Shown piece by piece: positions 8,025-14,109 of a stretch of 16,839 bases of DNA (positions are counted from its first letter, which is position 1; each line of letters opens with the position of its first letter). Location: positions 1,195 through 18,033 of the forward strand of contig DJKK01000096.1 of NCBI GenBank assembly GCA_002434595.1, written 5' to 3'. Under the pieces are notes generated by a model. That model was not told the DNA's origin. It did not search any database and saw nothing but the letters and a program-made list of their open reading frames with translations. Made by a program: the position numbers and the translations under genes. This stretch comes from Alphaproteobacteria bacterium UBA6544 (lineage in GTDB: Bacteria; Pseudomonadota; Alphaproteobacteria; UBA8366).

Positions 8025-8864
8025 CTAGGCCGCGTCCAACGGGCTGTTCAATCCGAGTGACAGCTCCCGGTGGTCGCGGGTGATCTCGGCGAAGACGACG
8101 CGAAGCATTCTGGCGCGATCGCGCCCGAAGCGTTCCGTGATACGCTCCTCGTCGTCGGACGTGTTCATGGCGTCGCGCAACGGCTGATACATTGCCGATA
8201 TGAGGCGATGACATTCCATCTCTTCGAACGGGATGTCCTGGGAGGCTGTCGGGGCACTCATATGGCCGTTGATAACGTCGGTCAGCCAGCGCCGGCGTTT
8301 CTTTAGATCGACGAAGTGGTGGCAAATGGTGATCAGGACCTCCAAGACGACTTCCGCTGCGTCGGGATCATGGTGAACCATTTCCCAGTTAAAGCTGTTG
8401 CCGTGTTGAGCTTTCAGGCGCGAGACACGCGTGCGACAGATTTCTACGTATTTATCCGCCGATTCCTCTCCCAACATCTGGGTCATGGCATTGACGAAAC
8501 CAGGGATGACGCGTCGAGAGATATGTTTGCCAGGAACCGGGATCTGTTCGTCCGTCGGCAACAGGTGGACGAACGTGTTTACCATCAGACGTTCGAAGGG
8601 GTGATGCCGCTCCTGGTCCCAGCGCAAGCGTTCGACAGCGAATGTGTACTCGCGCCAGACTTCGTCGAAATAGTCGACCATATCGTTGCCCGGTTCCGAC
8701 TTGAAACGCTGCAGCTCTTCGCGGATATCAACAGTTGACAGGTTTCCCCCCTGTGCATCGGCTCGCCGCAGAAGCCGGTCGAGGGCAAAATCAAGACCTC
8801 GATCAAAAAATTTCCGGAATTGGCCCGGACCGTATTCCGAACTGATATTTAAATCGTCGGGCAT
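8025..8864 (-). CDS. Conserved-looking protein of unknown function (279 residues)
   Basis: I do not recognise a family. The protein is soluble, without signal peptide or membrane segment. It looks mostly alpha-helical, with charged amphipathic stretches such as FFDRGLDFALDRLLRRADAQ at 19-38. It carries three His-His pairs, at 87-88 (RHHPF), 164-165 (VHHDPDAAE) and 182-183 (CHHFVDLKK), which could bind metal, plus many Arg and Glu/Asp. ATG 8864 follows GGGAG at about ten bases. A second ATG seven bases upstream is out of frame. The stop is 36 bases before the E1 alpha start on the same strand, and the next gene upstream is divergent, so it is probably the first gene of the dehydrogenase unit. 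Codon use and GC resemble its neighbours. A regulatory or accessory role for the E1 enzyme is only a guess. Confidence 0.75.
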   Translation of the reverse strand: MPDDLNISSEYGPGQFRKFFDRGLDFALDRLLRRADAQGGNLSTVDIREELQRFKSEPGNDMVDYFDEVWREYTFAVERLRWDQERHHPFERLMVNTFVHLLPTDEQIPVPGKHISRRVIPGFVNAMTQMLGEESADKYVEICRTRVSRLKAQHGNSFNWEMVHHDPDAAEVVLEVLITICHHFVDLKKRRRWLTDVINGHMSAPTASQDIPFEEMECHRLISAMYQPLRDAMNTSDDEERITERFGRDRARMLRVVFAEITRDHRELSLGLNSPLDAA

Positions 8865-8907
8865 TGACCATTCGCTCCCACGCGTGTTTCTGCCACTAGC
8901 ACCTTAG

Positions 8908-8923
8908 AAGGCATTTCTGCCTT
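8908..8923. promoter_or_regulatory. Perfect inverted repeat in divergent intergenic region
   Basis: AAGGCA (8908-8913) and TGCCTT (8918-8923) form a perfect six-base inverted repeat with a four-base spacer TTTC. It lies 43 bases upstream of the 279-residue protein's start (minus strand) and about 115 bases upstream of nadE (plus strand), in the region that should hold both promoters. It could be an operator for a dimeric regulator or a small hairpin. No convincing -35/-10 pair could be placed around it. Confidence 0.35.
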
Positions 8924-9042
8924 GCGCGTCCGGGCGCGGTGACTACCTTTCCAACAAGGATAGTCTGTTCGCCGGGGCCTTGCCACCGTCGACAGTGTAT
9001 TTGACCAGCCTATCTTTCCGGAGCCTTATGCAAACCCGATGA
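8908..9042 (+). other. Short open frame ending in an ATGA overlap with nadE; possible gene tail
   Basis: After TAG 8905-8907 this frame is open for 44 codons to TGA 9040-9042, which overlaps the nadE ATG 9039-9041. Its only ATG is at 9028, preceded by GGAG at 9020-9023, giving a four-codon mini-ORF directly coupled to nadE. The upstream part reads F.GALPPSTVYLTSLS, which faintly recalls the end of RidA/YjgF-type proteins. That could make this the last remnant of a lost gene, or it may be chance. What is seen is the overlap and the ribosome site; any identity is inference. Confidence 0.25.
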
Positions 9043-10703
9043 CCAACCGCTTGACCATTACGCTGGCGCAGTTGAATCCCGTGGTCGGTGCTGTCAGCGG
9101 CAATATCGACAAAGTGCGGGATGCCCGGCGGCAGGCGGCCGAAGCCGGTGCCGACCTGATCGTCTGCAGCGAACTCGTTGTGTCCGGGTACCCGCCGGAA
9201 GATCTGGTGATGAAACCATTCTTTCTGGACAAGGTAGCGGCCGCGGTGACCGCGTTTGCGGCTGAAACCAGCGATGGCGGACCAGCAATCCTGTTGACGG
9301 CACCTTGGCGCGATGGCGAACGTACTTTCAATGCGGTCCTGTTGTTGGATGGGGGAGACGTTACGGCTGTTCGTTACAAGCATGACCTGCCGAATTACGG
9401 GGTCTTTGACGAGGTTCGCGTTTTTGACGCGGGACCGATGCCTGGACCGATGGATTTTCGAGGGGTTCGGATTGGCGTACCAATTTGCGAGGATATCTGG
9501 ACACCGGATGTACCTGAATGTCTGGAAGAGTCCGGTGCGGAAATCCTGTTGGTGCCGAACGGATCGCCGTTCGATCTGGAGAAGACCGACCAGCGCCTGC
9601 AACATGCTGTGGCTCGGGTGACCGAGACGGGTTTGCCGCTGGCCTATGTAAATCAAGTGGGTGGCCAGGACGAACTGGTGTTCGACGGCGCATCTTTTGT
9701 GCTGAATGCCGACCGGTCGCTTGCGGTTCAAGCTCCGGATTGGAAAGAAGCGATTGTGACGACAGAGTGGCGTCGCGGCGATAACGATGTCTGGGTTTGC
9801 GAGGGCAGCCGTGTCGAAAGGCCGTCGGAGGGGTTTGAATCGGTCTATCAGGCGATGACGCTCGGGCTACATGATTATGTCGAGAAGAATGGCTTTCCAG
9901 GCGTGCTGATTGGTTTGTCCGGCGGTGTTGATTCGGCAATTACCGGGGCGGTTGCGGTTGACGCTCTCGGTCCGGAACGGGTCCGCTGCGTCATGATGCC
10001 GTCACCTTATACGAGCCGTGAGAGCTTAGAAGACGCTGTAGAAGCGGCGAAGTTGATGGGCGTGCAACTGGACGAGGTCGGTATTCAGCCGGCGATGACC
10101 GCCTTTGAGGGAATGCTGGAGCCGATCTTCGGAGATGCTACGGCGGATGTCACCGAAGAGAACATCCAGGCGCGTAGCCGCGGTCTGATCCTGATGGGGA
10201 TTTCTAACAAGCTCGGCTACATGCTGCTGACGACCGGCAACAAGTCGGAGATGTCGGTCGGCTATGCGACCCTGTATGGCGATATGTGCGGCGGGTATTC
10301 GGTGCTCAAGGACGTTTACAAGACGACGGTCTTTGAACTCTGCCATTGGCGCAATCAACACAAGCCGGAAAACCTTATGGGACCGGCGGGTCGCGTGATA
10401 CCCGAACGCATTATCACAAAACCACCCTCGGCGGAATTGCGCCCTGACCAGAAGGACGAAGACTCGCTCCCGCCCTACGATAAGCTCGATGATATCCTTC
10501 GCTGTCTGATTGAGGGCGAGATGGGCGTCGAAGATATCGTCTCGAGAGGCCATGCACCGGAGACCGTGCAACGGGTCTGGCACATGCTAGACCTGGCCGA
10601 ATACAAGCGCCGTCAGGCGCCGCCCGGAGTGAAGATCACGCACCGCGCCTTTGGCCGCGAACGTCGGTACCCGATCACCAACAGCTTCCGGCGAATACTC
10701 TAG
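9039..10703 (+). CDS. nadE: Glutamine-dependent NAD+ synthase
   Basis: The product is a 554-residue two-domain cytosolic enzyme that makes NAD+ from deamido-NAD+, ATP and glutamine. The N-terminal nitrilase-type glutaminase domain has the triad Glu45 (CSELVVSGYPPED), Lys114 (YKHDLPNYGVFDE) and Cys150 (VPICEDIW). The C-terminal ammonia-dependent synthetase has PP-loop SGGVDS at 294-299, TTGNKSEMSVGYATLYGDM, and KPPSAELRPDQKDEDSLPPY. Length and domain order are those of the bacterial glutaminase-fused type. ATG 9039 is the conserved start. Its best upstream ribosome site (GGAG 9020-9023) is 15 bases away and better placed for an out-of-frame mini-ORF ending at the same place. With pncB at the left end, the window holds the first and last steps of the Preiss-Handler route. 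Confidence 0.97.
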   Translation: MTNRLTITLAQLNPVVGAVSGNIDKVRDARRQAAEAGADLIVCSELVVSGYPPEDLVMKPFFLDKVAAAVTAFAAETSDGGPAILLTAPWRDGERTFNAVLLLDGGDVTAVRYKHDLPNYGVFDEVRVFDAGPMPGPMDFRGVRIGVPICEDIWTPDVPECLEESGAEILLVPNGSPFDLEKTDQRLQHAVARVTETGLPLAYVNQVGGQDELVFDGASFVLNADRSLAVQAPDWKEAIVTTEWRRGDNDVWVCEGSRVERPSEGFESVYQAMTLGLHDYVEKNGFPGVLIGLSGGVDSAITGAVAVDALGPERVRCVMMPSPYTSRESLEDAVEAAKLMGVQLDEVGIQPAMTAFEGMLEPIFGDATADVTEENIQARSRGLILMGISNKLGYMLLTTGNKSEMSVGYATLYGDMCGGYSVLKDVYKTTVFELCHWRNQHKPENLMGPAGRVIPERIITKPPSAELRPDQKDEDSLPPYDKLDDILRCLIEGEMGVEDIVSRGHAPETVQRVWHMLDLAEYKRRQAPPGVKITHRAFGRERRYPITNSFRRIL

Positions 10704-10707
10704 GACG

Positions 10708-11510
10708 TCACATCTGCAGCAAGAACGCGCCAGCGGTAACGCAGATAGCGGCCGGTGCGCGCGTACGAATTGACCCTTCGTGAAAAATGAGTGCGCTTAG
10801 CAAGATGCCGAATATTGCGCCCGTCTCCCGCAGGGCGGCAACAGCGGCGATCGGTGGCTCTGTCATTGGCTCAGAGCGCCAGCAGGCAGAGCACCACTGA
10901 AGTGAGCGCGGGGCCTCAGGCAGCTGTTGGTTGGAAAACCGCCGCAAGGCCCGGCGGTTGATGGCGATTGGTACCATCGGTATCGCCTTTAGGACGAAAA
11001 GCAAGAACGCATAGCCGTGGACCAATCCCGCATGGCGTGCACCGATCCCGTCGATAGTACAGTAGGCGGCGATAAAGCACGCGGCGCCAAGCGCGAAGCC
11101 GCTCGCCTGCACCGTCTCAGAAGTCTGTCGTCCGCCGATTATGGCAAGGCCGATTAATTGAACGCATAACGCGGTAATGCCGAAATATCTTGCGGTGCTG
11201 ATCCCTCGCTGATTAGCAACTAGGTTACTATGGCAATGATCAAAGGGTCCGTGCCTCTGGCGATTGGATAGACCTGCGACTATCTCCGACGCTGTACGCG
11301 CGAACAAGAAACAGCTTGTAGCCGTATGAAGAACGACCGACGCCGCAAGGTATGGTCAGCTCTTCGGGCCTCTTAGTGGAATGAAGAAAAGTACAGGAGC
11401 GACCAGGACGGCGAGCAACAGGCTTATCTGCGTGACGCCAGTCAGACGGTCGGCCCGTGATTTAAGGATTGGATTTTGTCGGAAGCAGTGGATTTGTGAA
11501 CGCTCTGCCG
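10708..11510 (-). pseudogene. EamA/DMT-family transporter pseudogene with multiple frameshifts and stops
   Basis: Stitching the three minus-strand frames rebuilds an ordinary ten-helix drug/metabolite transporter of about 270 residues, but no single frame carries it. From the 5' end: LKSRADRLTG..QISLLLAVLV, then TGA 11356-11358 where a Trp is expected (S-W-PYLAAS); a one-base loss near 11320 (HTA|YKLFLVRAYSVGD); another near 11280; then SQVYPIARGTDPLIIAIVT followed by TAG 11220-11222; a one-base loss in the CCC run at 11203-11205 (SEG|ISTARYFGI); an intact second EamA half (GFALGAACFIAAYCTIDGIG); a frame change and TGA near 10866-10905; and an intact end EPPIAAVAALRETG..IL to TGA 10708. The longest single frame (10708-11307) starts with a false N-terminus. 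The gene converges on nadE with four bases between stops. The 5' boundary is approximate. Confidence 0.9.
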
Positions 11511-11585
11511 CTTGAAATCAGTCGATGTTGTTGGCATACCCTGCGACTTGATCACCCGATGATACTGATCCCCGGAACAACTGAA

Positions 11586-12962
11586 ATGATCCTCCGTATT
11601 CACGACACATACCAGCGCACCAAGGTTGAGTTCGTGCCGCATGATGCGACGCATGTGCAGTTTTATGTCTGTGGACCGACGGTTTACGACTACGCGCATA
11701 TCGGGAACGCGCGACCGATCGTCGTCTTCGACGTGCTATTTCGCTTGCTACAGCGGCTCTATCCGAAGGTGACCTATGTTCGTAACATCACGGACATCGA
11801 CGACAAGATAAATGCGCGGTCGGCGGAGACGGGCGAGCCAATATCGGAGATTACCGCCCGGACAACCGCGCAGTTCCATGAGGATATTGTCGCTCTCAAC
11901 GCCTTGCCGCCGACCGTGGAGCCGCGGGCGACCGATCATGTTGCTGAAATGATAGTGATGATCGAAGATCTCATCGCCAAAGGGCATGCTTATGCGGCGG
12001 ACGGGCATGTCCTGTTTAACGTGCCGTCCTGGGATGAGTATGGCCGTCTGTCGCGGCACAGCCGAGATGAGCTGGTGGCCGGCGCGCGCGTCGACGTCGC
12101 GCCGTACAAGAAGGATGCTGCGGATTTCGTCCTCTGGAAGCCGTCGACGAAAAATCTGCCTGGATGGGACAGCCCTTGGGGATGGGGGCGCCCCGGCTGG
12201 CATATCGAATGCTCGGCGATGGCGTCGAAATATCTCGGCGACGTGTTCGATATCCATGGAGGTGGGCAGGATTTGATCTTCCCGCACCATGAGAACGAGA
12301 TCGCCCAGTGCTTATGCGACAAGCCGTCAGAAGGCTTTTCGAAATACTGGATGCACAACGGCTATCTCATGTCCGAAGGCGAGAAAATGTCAAAATCGCT
12401 CGGCAACTTCTACACCATCAACGAATTGCTTCGGGAATATCCCGGCGAGGCAGTCCGTCTGTTGCTTTTGAAGACGCACTACCGCCAACCGCTCGACTTC
12501 ACGAAGAGCGGCCTGGATGAGGCGAAGCGCGAGCTGGACCGTTTCTACGGCGCGTTACGAGGGTTGAATGTGCCGCGTGTTGAGGGTGATCCAGCGGATG
12601 CGGTTGTCGAACCATTGACGGATGACCTCAACACGCCGCTCGCACTGTCTGCGCTTCATGCGTCACTGCGTGATCTGAACAACGTCGCAGACCCGGACGC
12701 TCAGTCGGTGGCCGCACAATCTTTGATGCGCTCGGCGTCGGTCCTGGGTCTTATCGAACAAGACCCCGAAGACTGGTTCCGTTGGCGTCCGGCGAATGCA
12801 GGTGGTCTCGACGATGACGCGATTGAGGATCTCGTCCGCCAGCGGACGGGAGCACGTTCCGCGAAGGACTTCGCGACATCGGACCGCATCCGCGACGAAT
12901 TGGCGGAAGCTGGGGTCGTTCTCGAGGACAAGCCCGACGGCACAATCTGGCGGCGGGGATAA
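11586..12962 (+). CDS. cysS: Cysteinyl-tRNA synthetase
   Basis: The product is 458 residues, the usual length for the monomeric class I CysRS that charges tRNA-Cys in the cytosol. The HIGH-type motif is HIGN (38-41) and KMSKS is at 267-271. The four zinc ligands that discriminate cysteine are present: Cys29 (VCGPTVYDYAH), Cys209 (WHIECSAM), and His234 and Glu238 (FPHHENE). NITDIDDKI (67-75) and the C-terminal DALR-like and anticodon-binding helices follow, ending GTIWRRG. ATG 11586 is chosen because family alignment begins at about this Met (LRIHDTYQRTK). An in-frame ATG at 11559 and a longer opening to 11469 add residues that overlap the neighbouring transporter pseudogene. A weak GGAA lies about nine bases upstream. 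Confidence 0.97.
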   Translation: MILRIHDTYQRTKVEFVPHDATHVQFYVCGPTVYDYAHIGNARPIVVFDVLFRLLQRLYPKVTYVRNITDIDDKINARSAETGEPISEITARTTAQFHEDIVALNALPPTVEPRATDHVAEMIVMIEDLIAKGHAYAADGHVLFNVPSWDEYGRLSRHSRDELVAGARVDVAPYKKDAADFVLWKPSTKNLPGWDSPWGWGRPGWHIECSAMASKYLGDVFDIHGGGQDLIFPHHENEIAQCLCDKPSEGFSKYWMHNGYLMSEGEKMSKSLGNFYTINELLREYPGEAVRLLLLKTHYRQPLDFTKSGLDEAKRELDRFYGALRGLNVPRVEGDPADAVVEPLTDDLNTPLALSALHASLRDLNNVADPDAQSVAAQSLMRSASVLGLIEQDPEDWFRWRPANAGGLDDDAIEDLVRQRTGARSAKDFATSDRIRDELAEAGVVLEDKPDGTIWRRG

Positions 12963-13286
12963 TCCCTGCCATCGTTCTGGAAGCCACAGCGGTTATCTGA
13001 AGCCCAACACAAAGCTCTGCATTACCGTTCTTCAGCCGGACAGCTGGTGCCTAGTTTGGACTCTGATAACTCGTGCTGAACCGGGTCCCGGATGACGCTT
13101 TGCGTCTCCGGCAAACAACACCAGGACGCCCACCAATCCACCGGCACAGTGATTGCCTTCAAGAGATAACAGACTAGGACAATTGCGCGAGCGTACAAAC
13201 TACATGGCTGAGGTATTTTGAGCGCACATTCTATAAATGCGGTGGTCATGTTGTCGATGTAATATGCGTCGCCGCGATGAGGATGA
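12963..13286. other. Intergenic stretch without an intact gene
   Basis: About 320 bases follow the cysS stop. Frames here give compositionally odd, unfamiliar peptides on both strands, and I see no tRNA or other RNA gene. The one structured element is the hairpin listed separately. The stretch may be eroded sequence belonging to the lost front half of the PPOX gene that follows. Confidence 0.5.
13088..13111. repeat. Strong hairpin, possible dispersed palindromic repeat
   Basis: Left arm CCGGA-T-GACGC (13088-13098, with the T at 13093 bulged), loop TTT, right arm GCGTC-TCCGG (13102-13111): ten base pairs with one bulge. The flanking ACCGGGTCCCGGATGACG text, read either way, resembles short GC-rich intergenic repeats that are common in alphaproteobacterial genomes. 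No T-run follows on either strand, so an intrinsic terminator for cysS is less likely. Only one copy was noticed in the window. Confidence 0.45.
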
Positions 13287-13613
13287 GAGGTCTGCCATGT
13301 CCAATACGGATGTGCCGGAAGTATTTCGTCAATACATCTCGCGGAGCTCCTGGAGCCGCTGTCGGTGGATAGTAAACGGGCAATCACTGGTGTCGGCGTG
13401 CAAGTCATCGAGGCCGATATGCATTGTGTGAAATCTGCGAAGCGGGCGTCTCTGTGGGACCCGTTAGGCTGGCCCGACCTCAGCCGAATAGCGCCAATGG
13501 CGCAGATCCTTAAAGACCATACGCGCGGCAAAGTCGGCGACGGTAGTGTTGAAGCAATCCAAGATATCCTAAGCGAGAGCTACACAAAGCGGCTCTTCGA
13601 GCCTGGCTGGTAA
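13287..13613 (+). pseudogene. PPOX-class (pyridoxamine 5'-phosphate oxidase-like) flavoprotein, C-terminal remnant
   Basis: The frame is open from just after TGA 13284-13286 to TAA 13611-13613, 108 codons. The second part matches the C-terminus of FMN-dependent PPOX-like proteins: ELLEPLSVDSKRAITGVGVQ, then IEADMHCVKSAKRASLWDP, then a helical tail ending SYTKRLFEPGW. The (F/M)HC.K...R..LWDP motif is characteristic of that group. Intact members have about 200 residues with an N-terminal FMN-binding barrel, which is missing here. There is no ATG start with a ribosome site; the first usable start (GTG 13365) lies inside the domain. It converges on the VOC gene, 55 bases between stops. Confidence 0.6.
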
Positions 13614-13668
13614 ACATTTTCGCGCAGGGAAGCATGGTGCTTGGCAGTTTTCGGAACAGACCGTTGGA

Positions 13669-14085
13669 TTATTCTTCCGGCGGACCTTTCAGCTCGACGG
13701 TATTCCCCTCGGGGTCCCGAATGTAGATCGAGGGGCCGGTGCCGTCGGCACCATAGCGGCTTGAGGTCTTGGGCGCATTGACGCCATGCTCTTCTAGATG
13801 CTTACGGATCGCGCCCTCATCCCAAGGCTCAATACGCAGACAATAATGGTCTAGGTTGAGAGCATCGTCGCCCGGCGGCTGGCCGCCTCGTTTACCAAGC
13901 TCACCGTCCGTGTCGACAATGTCGATCAAAGAAGCGCCCGCCCGTAGTTGATACAGTCCGATCGTATCGATCGTACGCTCGACCTTGCAGCCGAGGACAT
14001 CCTCGTAGAACCGAATTACCTCCTGCAGCTTGTTCGTCCGCAGAACCAGATGATCGAGGTTTTTGGGTGTAATAGGTTTCGTCAT
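13669..14085 (-). CDS. VOC superfamily protein (glyoxalase/extradiol dioxygenase-like)
   Basis: The product is 138 residues forming the two beta-alpha-beta-beta-beta modules of a vicinal-oxygen-chelate protein: LDHLVLRTN.LQEVIRFYED at the N-terminus and LDHYCLRI at 78-85 to RDPEGNTVELKG at 123-134. Candidate metal ligands His12, His80 and Glu131 are all present, which supports a metalloenzyme rather than a binding protein. The reaction (isomerase, ring-cleaving dioxygenase or thiol transferase) cannot be told from sequence. ATG 14085 has no strong ribosome site and lies 24 bases after the GMC oxidoreductase stop, so it is probably the last gene of that operon and translated by read-on. Confidence 0.88.
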   Translation of the reverse strand: MTKPITPKNLDHLVLRTNKLQEVIRFYEDVLGCKVERTIDTIGLYQLRAGASLIDIVDTDGELGKRGGQPPGDDALNLDHYCLRIEPWDEGAIRKHLEEHGVNAPKTSSRYGADGTGPSIYIRDPEGNTVELKGPPEE

Positions 14086-14109
14086 GATACGTACGCAGTG
14101 GTGGCTTTG

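Noticed and set aside
7005..8060. 351-residue open frame on the plus strand opposite E1 alpha
   Set aside because: It is antisense to a gene with clear thiamine-diphosphate motifs, and its peptide is rich in Arg, Cys and His with no family resemblance.
9001..9030. TTGACC with CTTATG as a nadE promoter
   Set aside because: The -10 match is poor and would place the transcript start within a few bases of the nadE ATG, losing the ribosome site.
8943..9731. 262-residue open frame on the minus strand opposite nadE
   Set aside because: It is a shadow of the nadE coding sequence, with no ribosome site and no recognisable protein features.
11469..11585. N-terminal extension of cysS to an earlier start
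   Set aside because: The extra 39 residues do not resemble CysRS and overlap the 5' end of the minus-strand transporter pseudogene. Family length fits ATG 11586.
13022..13531. 169-residue open frame on the minus strand
   Set aside because: It crosses the hairpin and the PPOX remnant, has an irregular Cys/Ser/Arg-rich peptide and no ribosome site. The plus-strand PPOX similarity explains the second half.
13630..13642. AAGCA-TGG-TGCTT hairpin between convergent ends as a terminator
   Set aside because: It has only five base pairs and a three-base loop, and no T-run directly follows on either strand.
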